The notes: generated by a model from the letters alone, not told the origin. 64,000 nt of DNA from Globisporangium splendens (GCA_006386115.1 VFIW01000037.1:310001-374000), one strand, 5' to 3'. Positions 31,365 to 44,008 are shown, counted from the stretch's first letter. Numbers and translations: made by a program.

Positions 31365-32452
31365 ATGGCGCTCGTTGCCCTACAGCACCGACTTGACAAC
31401 GCCCTGCGCGACCTCGAGCACGAACATGACCTCCGGACGCGCCTTGAGGCGGATCTCGACCGTGAGCGCGAAGCCCGCACGCGCCTTGAGGCGGATCTCG
31501 CACGCCTAAGCGACGCACACCACGAAGCGCTCGCACAACTCAAAGACGCACACGAAGAGCTCGCTCGACTCAATCGCGAGCACCGCGAAGAGCTCGCACT
31601 CGTCAACGACGCACACCACAAAGCGCTCGCACAACTCAAAGACGCACACGAAGAGCTCGCTCGACTCAATCGCGAGCACCGCGAAGAGCTCGCACGCGTC
31701 AACGACGCACACCACGAAGAGCTCGCACGCGTCAACGACGCACACCACGAATCGCTCCGCAATGCGCTCGTACAGCTCAATCGCGAGCACCGGCGCGACA
31801 TCTGTGGACGCATCGACCGTGTGCTTGGCGCGAACGCTCAGATCAGTAACCGACTGACCGATTTGCAGCGCGTAGCAAAGAGAGAGAAAGGGACGACTGC
31901 GCCGAGCCGACCTCTCGAGCACTACTACCTCTTGACAGAATTTGACAGCGAACAGCAGTCCAAGAGCATCAGGTGCACGTCGGGCCAGAAGCAATACTGT
32001 GTTGAGCAACGCACCGAGCTGATATTGGATGGTGGGCACCCGCTTCGCCTTTGCAAGTCTGGTAACGGGATCGATTTGCGCCAGTACGTAAAAACACACA
32101 CAAATCAGCGCATCAAGGACTCTCTGGACCCCGAGTATCGTCCTCTGGTAAGTGTTTGCTTTATTTGATGTATGCTACAGTTGCGGTATTAATCTAAGGT
32201 ATAGAAACGACGTAGAGCCGCGATCTGCGCCCCCACTGCACAGCAATCTGGTGGACATGGCGACCGGGAACAAACATTAGCTACGACGAGTTCCGCGGGT
32301 TCATCGACGAAGCCATCCATGCGTTCAACGAGCTCTCACCTCTCCTCGCTGCGAACGACTGGTCTCGCCTCGTACTTGAAGAGAGAATCGATGACGAGTT
32401 CGTCGATCTGATCCGAGATGATGACGAAGAAGAGTCAGACATAGAGATATAG
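31365..32452 (+). CDS. CC2 coiled-coil gene, M2 copy (two exons)
   Basis: Exon 1 is 31365-32147, the intron 32148-32215 (GTAAGT...TAG, 68 nt), and exon 2 32216-32452. Exon 1 is two hendecad units shorter than in M1. It carries ELALVNDAHHK where M3 has ELARVNDAHHK. The globular part and exon 2 match the other copies. Confidence 0.5.
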
Positions 32453-32578
32453 ATGCAAACACGTATATTATTTTGGTAAGTGAAAAATGCACAGATGCTC
32501 AACTCCTTGCCTACTGCATTCTCGCTACAAAGATCGGATGGTTGCTTGTCGTTGGGAGATTCGGTCGAATGATTCATT

Positions 32579-32827
32579 TTGAGTGATGTTAGCGCGAGAA
32601 AAGCGCGAGAAAAAACTCTGCTAACAACGGATCTCATATACTCGAGCCAGGCTGAAAAACTACTGAGGACTCTCATTGCTCGGCGCGAGATACCCTCAGG
32701 TCCGCAGCCTCGAGAAGGCAAATATGTGCTGGTCAGTCTTTTTTTTCTGTTTGTTTTGTGTTTCTTGATGCTTCGGTGCTGGTTGATCCCTCACCTCACC
32801 TCATCTCAAATGATCTTACAAGTTGCC
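32579..32827 (+). other. Unassigned small ORF, M2 copy
   Basis: Mirror of the 22229-22604 region. Open frame with KTLLTTDLIYSSQAEKLLRT, then a GT donor after GKYVL. Not assigned. Confidence 0.25.
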
Positions 32828-32940
32828 ATGAGATACCATAGCACCAAACAACTCAGAGATGGCCTTCTGTTTTTTGATTCGGGCCGATACTCTGAGTGAA
32901 CTTAGACCGCCTGACAATCTCGGAGAAGGTATCTCCGGGC
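32828..32940 (-). ncRNA. Fanzor-tail-like conserved element, M2 copy
   Basis: Mirror of 22116-22228 and essentially identical. It gives the cleanest alignment with 14401-14515: the ATGAGATACCA start, CTTCTGTTTTTTG core and CTCCGGGC end are shared on the plus strand. Confidence 0.45.
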
Positions 32941-33241
32941 AAAGATGTCGTTCAAGTTCGATTCACTTTGTATATTATATTCAAATAATAAATACAACTC
33001 AAAATAACTATCAGTTAATTTTGGAAATGTTGAACTGTGTCGTGATGATTGTACCGTGTGATGGCAGTAGTACAGTGTTTTTACGATAATACCGAATGTT
33101 GACGGTAATGCTGATTCTGATTCTGACTCTGATGAAGTGTTTTAAATACTTGCCACACCCAATACAAATTTTCAAATTGACATTCATTCTGTTTTCCTTC
33201 ACATCGACTTCCTTCATTCAACAAGAAGAAACAAAGCAAAA

Positions 33242-34032
33242 ATGCCAAGTGACGACGTGCTCCAAGCCGAAAACGCGTTGCTCCGTGAACAATTGCGCGT
33301 TGCGCAAGACCAACTGCGTGTGAAGGATGAACATATCAGTCAATTGGTGCGCACGAAGGATGACCAACTACGCGCAAAAGATGACCAATTGCGCGTTGCG
33401 CAAGACCAACTGCGCGCGAAGAATGAGCACATCACGCTTCTAATCCAAACTCACCATCGCGAACGCATGCGTCTCATCGACGGCATTGATGGCAAAGTCG
33501 ATTCGCTCTTGACAGCACACGAGACAACGCACGCGATATTGGGTAGGATTGAAGAGCGCATTGCGACCCGCCCGATCAACTCGAAGATGCATCATGGTTT
33601 TGCTGTCCTCCTTCGAGAGAAAGGTCCGTCGAGCGGTAAATACGAGTTGCGATTCATTTCCGGACAGCAAGCGTATGTGAAGCGCAGGCTTGCACAAGCT
33701 CTTGATCATGAAGTATTGGTGCCGTTCAAGCTCGTTGGGAACGGCATCAATATGCGCAACAACTTCGTGAGCTTAGCGAATCAACGTCTTGTTGAGACTC
33801 TTGGTGTCACGGTATGTGCATTTATTTATTTGTTATGTTTTACGTTGTCTAATACGTCTTTTTGCTGCCAGGATAGGAAGCGGAAGCGAGCGATATTTTC
33901 TTCCGATGCTGTCGTTCACAGTGGGTTGACTATGAGCAAGACTTCCCACCTGAAACAATTAAAGATAGTATAGGCATCGTGTGGAGCAACCTGGAGCAGC
34001 GTATCATCAAAGCAATACTGAGAGTAAGTTGA
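33242..34032 (+). pseudogene. CC1 gene, M2 copy, cut by a LINE in exon 2
   Basis: Exon 1 is 33242-33811, the intron 33812-33876 (65 nt, acceptor GGATAG), and exon 2 starts at 33877 with EAEASDIFFRCC. The LINE begins at 33976. The frame runs on in phase through the LINE's own frame (IVWSNLEQRIIKAILRVS) to a TGA at 34030. The result is a short CC1-LINE fusion. An acceptor at 33871 would give a shorter basic peptide (DRKRKRAIF); I prefer 33876 because the frame matches exon 2 of CC4 and the CC1 tail at 38220-38333. Confidence 0.5.
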
Positions 34033-36063
34033 GCAGAGAAGCGGCAAGTACGAAGATATCGGCAAAAGTTGGAGGATCAGCAGCACCGACCGGCAAACCG
34101 CACAAGGCGTCAGCTGATCGAAGAACAAGCAAACGCGGCAAGGGAGGCAGCAGAGTTCAAATTCGGTAAGTATATGCAAGCAACGCAGGGGGATGTTCGT
34201 CACTTCTTTCGGAGGATCGCCAACTGGCAGCGGGATCAAACAATTTCGCGATTGGAACCGACCCCCGGAAGGTACCACTCACCAAACGCGAGTCTAGCGG
34301 ACATCATGGGGGAAGAATGGCACCAAATCACCGGCCAGAGCCATGCTGCGGTCCCTCCGCAGAAGGCTGAACAGCGATTTGATGCACTGGTGTATATCCC
34401 GGGAACTCGAAAAGTCACGGAAGAGCAAAACCAAGACTTGATGGCACCCATCACTGAAAAGGAAGTGCGAGAGGCAATCGCGGCTTTACATCGGCATAAG
34501 GCAGGTGGCGTGGATAGTCTGAACAATGACTTCTACAAGGATTGCGAGGACGTGATGGTCGAAGTTTTGGTGCGGGAATTCAACAACATCCAACGCGGGG
34601 CAACCATGCCACGATCATTCGGTCAAGGAATCGTGATACCGTTACGCAAGAAAGGAGATTCGCCAAACCCCCTCGATTACAGACCAATCACTCTGCTTAC
34701 GACCACTTACAAGTTGTTTGCAAAAGTCTTGGCAACAAGGCTGCAAGACATCCTTCTGTGGATCATCGGGGAAGCACAACAAGGCTTCGTACGCGACCGA
34801 CTGATGGAGAACGCGATCCTCATCATGCAAGCTGCATTGGACAAAGCGTACCACAACAGTGCTGAAGGGTTGGACGACGCTCCGGGAATTGCGATGCTTG
34901 ACTTCATGAAGGCTTACGACACATTGGACAGAGATTTTCTGTACCTTGTGCTGAGCAAGTTCGGCTTTGGGCGACAATTTGTGGATTTAGTACGTCGAAT
35001 GCACTCGGACACTACAGCGCAGTACCTGGTGAACGGTGAAGTGTCGAGAGAATGGGAGGTCAAGTCGGGAATTCGTCAAGGTTGCCCCCTCTCCCCTCTC
35101 CTGTTTATCGTTGCCGCGGAGATTCTCGCACTGGCAATACAACAAGACCCCCATCTAGAAGGTATTCGCGTGACCAGATCCGGAGCAGAACCCCATCTTA
35201 TTTCGACCTTCGTCGATGACTCCGCCGTCTTTTTGAAACAAGGGAAACAGCTGCCTCGACTGATGCAGCTGCTGTCCGAGTTCGGCCAGCAATCAGGTCT
35301 GCACGTGCAACGAACGAAAAGCAGCTACATCTGTCTCAACACAGCAGTAGTCCATGAACAAAGATGCGGCATTCCGGTCCTGAAGCATGGAGAGACGGTG
35401 AGGTACCTTGGCATCCAAATAGGTACCGGGAACATCACACAAGCTAATTGGGAGGACCGCCTGCAAAAGCTCCGAACCAGATTGATCATCGCGGACAAAG
35501 TCTCCAACAGTGTGGTGGGGAGAGTGCTTATACTGAATTCGATCTTACTGCCGTCGATTCTGTTCACTGTCGGCTACATCAAGCCCCCAGCGAAGGTCGT
35601 GGATCAGCTAGTGAATCTACAAAAGCAGTTTTTGTGGAAATCGACACTCGGCACAGACGGCACGAGGCACAAGGTGAGTCCTTCCCTGCTCTACCTGCCA
35701 GTCAAGGAAGGAGGCATAGGTCTCTATTCAATACGTCTTGCAATAAAGCGACAAGAGATGCGGCGGACAACTCGGTGGCTACAGCGAGCGCGAGACAAGT
35801 ATACAGAAGCTTGGCATGAACAGGTGCATCGGGACAAAAGTCAAAACCGGGGATGTTGCGCGATTTCACCAAAGGAGCGAAGCCAGAACGCACAGACAAG
35901 GCTGTACCAGACGAGCAATATCCACAGACTCGGGTGGGAGTATCTCTGTGAAGACCTGGTGGCTGCAGAGGGACGCAATCCGCGTGGAAAGACGATCCGA
36001 AGCGGCAGATGGAATCCTTGCTACCGACCCTGGACCTCGAGTGGAGATCAGACGGACGTGTAG
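34033..36063 (+). pseudogene. LINE copy 2, reverse transcriptase
   Basis: The RT lacks its endonuclease. It keeps KAGGVDSLNNDFYKD, DYRPITLLTTTYKLF, GIRQGCPLSPLL and TFVDDSAVFL. The frame ends at 36063 after a one-base loss near 35985 (compare the intact copy at 52601-55219). Its 3' half resembles LINE copy 4 (RTTRWLQRARDK), while its 5' half matches copy 3, a mosaic pattern. Confidence 0.8.
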
Positions 36064-36142
36064 GTGTGTACTTTGGGAGAAAACCTGAGCAGACGATTCA
36101 TCAACTATCGGAAGAGACTCGAGCCTTCTGGCCATCCTTTCA

Positions 36143-38023
36143 GTGGAACGACAACCCCTGGATAATCGACAGTCAAGGCGAGCAGTATACAGTCAAAACG
36201 GTTCCTTTCCTGAAGGAATGCAATTTGGCCAGCTTCAACGTGAGACGGGAGGAAGAGCGAGTGTTCTCTGTGCGGCTACCAACCATGACGGCGACTCTCA
36301 CGTTCAAACGAATGACTACCCTGCGAAAACTCGTAACCAGCATCATTCTATGCTCACCGGAGATAGAAATCGATGCAGGCAACCAGTTGAACAGTCACCA
36401 GGAGCCGTGGAGCAGGAAACACACAAAACGAGAGTACAAGTGGATCAGCAACGGCATGGGAACCATCATCGCGGTGCCAGTATCGGAGGGAGCCACACGG
36501 ACTACATCCAGATGCAACGGCAAGCAAACGGAGTTCTCTGGACAGTGACCGACTGGGCTGGGGATGCTATCTGTCAACAAGACGTGGCAATGATCGAAGA
36601 AGAAATAAAAACCGTAGGGTGGACATTCAAACCGCACCCGCTCACGACTCACTGTCCGTGGCTGGTGCATGAACGTACTCCCCCAAACAGCATCCAGAAG
36701 ACAGTTGACCGAGCACGAACACGAAGGTTGCACAGCAAGTTGTATCAAGGTCTCGGAGGACTTACAGACAAACTCAACGAAGTCGCAAGAACTGACCAGT
36801 GGTACAGCCATGTGCAGTATCGGCTACCAGCAGATCTATGGAAACAACGAGGATGTCTTACGCCGTATCAGATGTGGACGACATACCGGATCTCCACGAT
36901 GCAGCTCAACCTGTTCCATCCGGGAAGGATCGAGTCTCCAGCGTGCCCAAGCAATGCCGGATGTGGGGAGGCAAAAGAAACTATCTCACACATAGTGTGG
37001 AGTTGCAAGCGAGCACAAGCCTCGTGGACGGCCTTCCTCGGGCGATGGATGGGCCGAACATTGACGGAGCAAGCACTCAACCTCTTCCTGCCTCATATTG
37101 CCAGCCGTACAGCCCCGCCAGGTCAACGATCTTTGCTCCGGGAATTGGAAAAGCGCTTCGGGTTCATTACTCCGGAACACTCGACAGCACTACAGAAACT
37201 TTGGTTTATCGTCGCATCAAGCATCCCAGTTTTGCTGTGGAGAACGAGAGTGGAAATAATGCATGAACGGCAACACGTCACTATCGAAGAAAGTACCCAG
37301 CGAGTGTGGACAGCGTGTGTGATGCAAGTGCGGGCTGTGGCTCATCGGATGAGAACGCTCAAAGGAGAAAAGATCGATGCAACTTGCCTGAGCCAACTGC
37401 TCAGCGTACTGGAGAGACAAGACTTGTCGCGCCAACTGGAAGCATGGGCGACGGCGCGTTTGTATTTCGATGGAGGTGCACGCGGCAACCCAGGTCCAGG
37501 AGGCAGTGGATGGGCACTCATCTTCCTGAATGAACGCAGCAATCGATGGGAACTCAAAGCATGCGGCTATGCGTACATGGGACCAGAAGTCACGAACAAT
37601 TGGTGCGAATACAGCGCGCTGAAAGATGGCCTGGCATACAGTGCACACTACCTACAGCACTATGAAGTCAAGTTGGAAGTCTTCGGAGACAGCCAAATGA
37701 TTATCGCATCCCAGAACGGGTTCTCCTCAATACGCCAGACCAAGTTGCAGCCACTAGCAGTTCGGGTAAACCAAATCATCGCCAACTTTGCGTGGACCTC
37801 CTGGAATCACACAAAACGAGAACAAAACAAGATGGCCGATCTTCTCGCCAACGTGGCAATGAACTCCAAGAGTGCGAAGATACTCACCGACGAATCGCGG
37901 GGAAATGATCAAGTTGTTATGTCCCAAGTCGCAGCTCTACTCGACAATGACATCGGTGCCACACCGTCAAGACTTAGAAACACCTCACTGCCAGCAGTGT
38001 TAATGAGACTCAGGAATTCTTAA
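36143..38023 (+). pseudogene. LINE copy 2, C-terminal region and RNase H
   Basis: Cys/His segment (CPSNAGCGEAKETISHIVW) and RNase H (LYFDGGARGNPGPGGSG, WCEYSALKDGL, VFGDSQMII, KREQNKMAD), ending at 38023. The active-site residues are present. Confidence 0.78.
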
Positions 38024-38070
38024 ACTGTGTGTAGATCATAAGTTAAATAGAATCACCTTCTCTCTCTCTC

Positions 38071-38219
38071 ATATGAATGCATTATTTGGGATTTTCACAA
38101 TCAAATCATTGAAGCCATCAAGCGACGCAGACCAGCGCTTCCGACAACGCGCTCGAAACGAAAGAAGCAATATTGAAAGCAGCGATTGAGCGTGAAAGCT
38201 TTGCCTCGCCATCTCCATT
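38071..38219. other. M2/M3 palindrome centre, CC1 3' flank
   Basis: Short unique spacer between the two LINE copies. It lies downstream of the CC1 stop on the minus strand. No other feature. Confidence 0.45.
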
Positions 38220-38348
38220 TCATGAAGTAAGATTAACTAGCCGCGATCGTTCTCTGCTAATGAGATCTTTCAGCTTTGCGTGCATAGGGTGATATGTATC
38301 GTCTATCTCTCTATCGTAAGTCTCTATTGATTCGCCTATACTATCTTT
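38220..38348 (-). pseudogene. CC1 exon 2, 3' part, cut off by LINE copy 3
   Basis: Minus strand: after the second copy of the target duplication (38334-38348), 38 codons read ESIETYDREIDDTYHPMHAK and on to TGA at 38220-38222. The phase is the same as in exon 2 before the LINE (42476-42574). Together they give a 71-codon exon. Confidence 0.6.
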
Positions 38349-38937
38349 TTTTTAGAGAGAGAGAAGGTAATTCTATTTAACTTATGATCTACACACAGTT
38401 TAAGAATTCCTGAGTCTCATTAACACTGCTGGCAGTGAGGTGTTTCTAATTTTGACGTGTGGCACCGATGTCTTGTCGATTAGAGCTGCGACTTGGGAAC
38501 ATAACCACTTGAATCATTTCCCGCGATTCGCCGTTGATATCTTCGCAACGCTTTAGTTCATTGCCTATGTGGGCGAGAAGACGGCCATCTTGTTTTGTTC
38601 TTCGTCGTTGTGTGATTCCAGGAGGTCCCGGCAAAGGTGGGATGATTTGATGACGCGAGCTGCTAGCAGGCTGCAACTTGTCTGGCGTATGAGGAGAACC
38701 CGTTCTGGGATTCGATAATCTTATGGCGCTGTCCTCCAACAAAACAAAAAAAGAACAAACAAGAAGAAAAAAGAAAAAAAAAATGACCCTTCCAACTTGA
38801 CTTCATAATGCTGTAGGTCGTGTGCACTGTATGTCATTCCATCTTTCAGCTCTCTGTATTCGCGCCCACTTGCTCTTGACTCTGGTCCCCATGTACGCAT
38901 GCCCGCATGCGTTGAGTCCCAACTGATTCTGCGTGCT

Positions 38938-40515
38938 TCATTCATATATGAGTGCCCATCCGCTGCCTCCTGGACCTGGGTTGCCGCGTGCACCTCCATC
39001 GAAATACAAACGCGCCGTCGCCCATTCTTCCAGTTGGTGCGACAAGTCTTGTCTCTCCAGTACGCTGAGCAGTTGGCTCGGGCAGATAGCATTGATCTTT
39101 TCTCCTTTGAGCGTTCTCATCCGATGAGCCACGGCCCGCACTTGCATCACACACGCTGTCCACACTCGCTGGGTGCTTTCTTCGATAACGAGGTGTTGCC
39201 GTTCATGCACTATCTCCACTCTCGTTCTCCATAGCAACACTGGGATGCTTGATGTGACGATAAACCAGAGTTTCTGTAGTGCTACGGAGTGTTCCGGAGT
39301 AATGAACCCGAAGTGCTTTTCCAATTCCCGGAGCAAAGATCGTTGACCTGGCGGGACTGTGCGACTAGCAATATGAGGTAGGAAGAGATTGAGTGCTTGC
39401 TCCGTCAATGTTCGACCCATCCATCGCCCGAGGAAGGCGGTCCACGCGGCTTGCGCTCGCTTGCAATTCCACACTATGTGCGAGATAGTTTCTTTTGTCT
39501 CCCCACATCCGGCATTGCTTGGGCACGCCGAAGACTCGATCCTTCCCGGATGGAAAAGGTTGAGCTGCATCGTAGAAATCCGGTATGTCGTCCACATCTG
39601 AAAAGGCGTAAGACATCCTCGTTGTTTCCATAGATCTGCTGGTAGTCGATACTGCACATGGCTGTACCACTGGTCAGTTTTCGCGACTTCGTTGAGCTTG
39701 TCTATGAGTCCTCCGAGACCTTGATACAACTTGCTGTGCAGCCTCCGCATTCGTGCTCGGTCAATTGTCTTCTGGATACTATTTGGGGGAGTGCGTTCGT
39801 GCACCAGCCACGGACAGTGAGTCGTGAGCGGGTGCGGTTTGAATCTCCACCCTGTAGTCTTTATTTCTTCTTCGATCATTGCAACGTCTTGTTGACAGAT
39901 AGCATCCCCAGCCCAGTCGGTCACTGTCCAGAGAACTCCGTCTGCTTTCCGTTGCATCTGAATGTAGTCCGTGTGGCTCCCCTCCGATACTGGCACCGCG
40001 ATGATGGTTCCCATGCCATTGCTGATCCACTTGTACTCTCGTTTTGTGTGTTTCCTGCTCCACGGCTCCTGGTGACTGTTCAACTGGTTGCCTGCATCGA
40101 TTCCTATCTCCGGTGAGCATAGAATGATGCTGGTTACGAGTTTTCGCAAGGTGGTCATTCGTTTGAACGTGAGAGTCGCCGTCATGGTTGGTATCCGCAC
40201 GGAGAACACTCGCTCTTCCTCCCGTCTCACGTTGAAGCTGGTCAAATTGCATTCCTTCAGGAAAGGAACCGTTTTGACTGTATACTGCTCGCCTTGACTG
40301 TCGATTATCCAGGGGTTGTCGTTCCACTGAAAGGATGGCCAGAAGGCTCGAGTCTCTTCCGATACTTGATGAATCGTCTGCTCAGGTTTTCTCCCAAAGT
40401 ACACACCTACACGTCCGTCTGATCTCCACTCGAGGTCCAGGGTCGGTAGTAAGGATTCCATTTGCCGCTTCAGATCGTCTTTCCACGCGGGATCGCGTCT
40501 CTCTGCCGCCACCAA
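38938..40515 (-). pseudogene. LINE copy 3, C-terminal region and RNase H start
   Basis: Reads DGRVGVYFGRKPEQ through the Cys/His knuckle into LYFDGGARGNPGPGGSG. It is then lost in the indel-dense segment, where RNase H can be followed only in pieces down to about 38420. Confidence 0.75.
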
Positions 40516-40590
40516 GTCTTCACAGAGATACTCCCACCCGAGTCTGTGGATATTGCTCGTCTGGTACAGCCTTGTCTGCGCGAGCTGGCA

Positions 40591-42382
40591 TCACTCCTTT
40601 GGTGAAATCGCGCAACATCCCCGGTTTTGACTTTTGTCCCGATGCACCTGTTCATGCCAAGCTTCTGTATACTTGTCTCGCGCTCGCAGTATCCACCGAG
40701 TTGTCCGCCGCATCGCTTGTCGCTTTATTGCAAGAGGTATTGAGTAGAGACCTATGCCTCCTTCCTTGAATGGCAGGTAGAGCAGGGAGGGACTCACCTT
40801 GTGTCTCGTGCTGTCTGTGCCGAGTGTCGAGTTCCACAAAAACTGCTTTTGTAGATTCACTAGCTGATCCACGACTCTCGCTGGGGGCTTGATGTAGCCG
40901 GCGGTGAACAGAATCGACGGCAGTAAGACCGAATTCAGTATAAGCACTCTCCCCACCACGCTGTTGGAGACTTTGGCCGCGATGATCAATCTGGTTCGGA
41001 GCTTTTGCAGGCGGTCCTCCCAATTAGCTTGTGTGATGTTCCCGGTTCCTATTTGGATGCCAAGGTACCTCACCGTCTCTCCATGCTTCAGAATTGGAAT
41101 GCCGCATCTTTGTTCCTGGACTACTGCTGTGTTGAGACAGATGTAGCTGCTTTTCGTTCGTTGCACGTGCAGACCTGATTGCTGGCCGAACTCGGACAGC
41201 AGCTGCATCAGTCGAGGCAGCTGTTTCCCTTGTTTCAAAAAGACGGCGGAGTCATCGACGAAGGTCGAAATGAGATGGGGTTCTGCTCCGGATCTGGTCA
41301 CGCGAATACCTTCTAGATGGGGGTCTTGTTGTATTGCCAGTGCGAGAATCTCCGCGGCAACGATAAACAGGAGAGGGGAGAGGGGGCAACCTTGACGAAT
41401 TCCCAACTTGACCTCCCATTCTCTCGACACTTCACCGTTCACCAGGTACTGCGCTGTAGTGTCCGAGTGCATTCGACGTACTAAATCCACAAATTGTCGA
41501 CCAAAGCCGAACTTGCTCAGCACAAGGTACAGAAAATCTCTGTCCAATGTGTCGTAAGCCTTCATGAAATCAAACATCGCAATTCCCGGAGCGTCGTCCA
41601 ACCCTTCAGCACTGTTGTGGTACGCTTTGTCCAACGCAGCTTGCATGATGAGGATCGCGTTCTCCATCAGTCGGTCGCGTACGAAGCCTTGTTGTGCTTC
41701 CCCGATGATCCACAGAAGGATGTCTTGCAGCCTTGTTGCCAAGACTTTTGCAAACAACTTGTAAGTGGTCGTAAGCAGGGGGGTTTGGCGAATCTCCTTT
41801 CTTGCGCAACGGTATCACGATTCCTTGACCGAATGATCGTGGCATGGTTGCCCCGCGTTGGATGTTGTTGAATTCCCGCACCAAAACTTCGACCATCACG
41901 TCCTCGCAATCCTTGTAGAAGTCATTGTTCAGACTATCCACGCCACCTGCCTTATGCCGATGTAAAGCCGCGATTGCCTCTCGCACTTCCTTTTCAGTGA
42001 TGGGTGCCATCAAGTCTTGGTTTTGCTCTTCCGTGACTTTTCGAGTTCCCGGGATATACACCAGTGCATCAAATCGCTGTTCAGCCTTCTGCGGAGGGAC
42101 CGCAGCATGGCTCTGGCCGGTGATTTGGTGCCATTCTTCCCCCATGATGTCCGCTAGACTCGCGTTTGGTGAGTGGTACCTTCCGGGGGTCGGTTCCAAT
42201 CGCGAAATTGTTTGATCCCGCTGCCAGTTGGCGATCCTCCGAAAGAAGTGACGAACATCCCCCTGCGTTGCTTGCATATACTTACCGAATTTGAACTCTG
42301 CTGCCTCACTTGCCGCGTTTGCTTGTTCTTCGATCAGCTGACGCCTTGTGCGGTTTGCCGGTCGGTGCTGCTGATCCTCCAA
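40591..42382 (-). pseudogene. LINE copy 3, reverse transcriptase
   Basis: Two frames (42382-41606 and 41757-40591) cover the RT. The break is the deletion near 41780 inside the DYRPITLL motif. FVDD and the remaining fingers/palm motifs are intact. Confidence 0.78.
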
Positions 42383-42475
42383 CTTTTGCCGATATCTTCG
42401 TACTTGCCGCTTCTCTGCTCAACTTACTCTCAGTATTGCTTTGATGATACGCTGCTCCAGGTTGCTCCACACGAT

Positions 42476-43209
42476 GCCTATACTATCTTTAATTGTTTCA
42501 GGTGGGAAGTCTTGCTCATAGTCAACCCACTGTGAACGACAGCATCGGAAGAAAATATCGCTCGCTTCCGCTTCCTATCCTGGCAGCAAAAAGACGTATT
42601 AGACAACGTAAAACATAACAAATAAATAAATGCACATACCGTGACACCAAGAGTCTCAACAAGACGTTGATTCGCTAAGCTCACGAAGTTGTTGCGCATA
42701 TTGATGCCGTTCCCAACGAGCTTGAACGGCACCAATACTTCGTGATCAAGAGCTTGTGCAAGCCTGCGCTTCACATACGCTTGCTGTCCGGAAATGAATC
42801 GCAACTCGTATTTACCGCTCGACGGACCTTTCTCTCGAAGGAGGACAGCAAAACCATGATGCATCTTCGAGTTGATCGGGCGGGTCGCAATGCGCTCTTC
42901 AATCCTACCCAATATCGCGTGCGTTGTCTCGTGTGCTGTCAAGAGCGAATCGACTTTGCCATCAATGCCGTCGATGAGACGCATGCGTTCGCGATGGTGA
43001 GTTTGGATTAGAAGCGTGATGTGCTCATTCTTCGCGCGCAGTTGGTCTTGCGCAACGCGCAATTGGTCATCTTTTGCGCGTAGTTGGTCATCCTTCGTGC
43101 GCACCAATTGACTGATATGTTCATCCTTCACACGCAGTTGGTCTTGCGCAACGCGCAATTGTTCACGGAGCAACGCGTTTTCGGCTTGGAGCACGTCGTC
43201 ACTTGGCAT
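42476..43209 (-). pseudogene. CC1 gene, M3 copy, cut by LINE copy 3
   Basis: Exon 1 is 42640-43209 (190 codons), the intron 42575-42639, and exon 2 begins 42574 and runs to the LINE junction at 42476. The rest of exon 2 lies at 38220-38333. Exon 1 is the same as in M1 and M2. The LINE insertion removes the last 38 codons from the reading frame. Confidence 0.55.
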
Positions 43210-43510
43210 TTTTGCTTTGTTTCTTCTTGTTGAATGAAGGAAGTCGATGTGAAGGATAACAGAATGAATGTCAATTTGAAAATTTGTATTGGGTGTGGCA
43301 AGTATTTAAAACACTTCATCAGAGTCAGAATCAGAATCAGCATTACCGTCAACATTCGGTATTATCGTAAAAACACTGTACTACTGCCATCACACGGTAC
43401 AATCATCACGACACAGTTCAACATTTCCAAAATTAACTGATAGTTATTTTGAGTTGTATTTATTATTTGAATATAATATACAAAGTGAATCGAACTTGAA
43501 CGACATCTTT

Positions 43511-43623
43511 GCCCGGAGATACCTTCTCCGAGATTGTCAGGCGGTCTAAGTTCACTCAGAGTATCGGCCCGAATCAAAAAACAGAAGGCCATCTCTGAGT
43601 TGTTTGGTGCTATGGTATCTCAT
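43511..43623 (+). ncRNA. Fanzor-tail-like conserved element, M3 copy
   Basis: Duplicate of 22116-22228, same orientation, no differences noticed. Confidence 0.45.
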
Positions 43624-44008
43624 GGCAACTTGTAAGATCATTTGAGATGAGGTGAGGTGAGGGATCAACCAGCACCGAAGCATCAAGAAACACAAAACAA
43701 ACAGAAAAAAAAGACTGACCAGCACATATTTGCCTTCTCGAGGCTGCGGACCTGAGGGTATCTCGCGCCGAGCAATGAGAGTCCTCAGTAGTTTTTCAGC
43801 CTGGTCCGAGTATTGCGTAGTTTATGAGATCCGTTGTTAGCAGAGTTTTTTCTCGCGCTTTTCTCGCGCTAACATCACTCAAAATGAATCATTCGACCGA
43901 ATCTCCCAACGACAAGCAACCATCCGATCTTTGTAGCGAGAATGCAGTAGGCAAGGAGTTGAGCATCTGTGCATTTTTCACTTACCAAAATAATATATGT
44001 GTTTGCAT

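Larger units (their letters stand above)
28280..38070. repeat. Module M2, inverted copy of M1 and M3
   Basis: 28280-33830 mirrors M1 (26847 back to 21223). 29778-38070 mirrors M3 (46687 back to 38349), including the LINE and its 5' junction. So M2 is the middle arm of two nested palindromes, with centres of 1.43 kb and 0.28 kb. Confidence 0.88.
33976..38070 (+). mobile_element. LINE copy 2, 5'-truncated, module M2
   Basis: Same 5' truncation point and flank as copy 3, so it is the product of one insertion later duplicated. It ends in a (CT)n tract at 38055-38070. The target duplication seen around copy 3 is missing on the right because the palindrome centre starts there. Confidence 0.85.
38349..42475 (-). 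mobile_element. LINE copy 3, module M3, with 15-bp target duplication
   Basis: Flanked by GCCTATACTATCTTT at 38334-38348 and 42476-42490, the two copies of the CC1 exon 2 target. 5'-truncated; the 3' tail is (CT)n plus A residues. The 38349-38970 part is full of one-base indels and holds an A-rich insert (38738-38783) absent from other copies. A loss of about 20 bp near 41780 is specific to this copy. Confidence 0.85.

Noticed and set aside
33872..33974. Alternative CC1 exon 2 beginning with the basic peptide DRKRKR (and SKRKRE in CC4)
   Set aside because: These frames are short. The frames chosen are longer in every paralog and, for CC1, continue in phase after the LINE.
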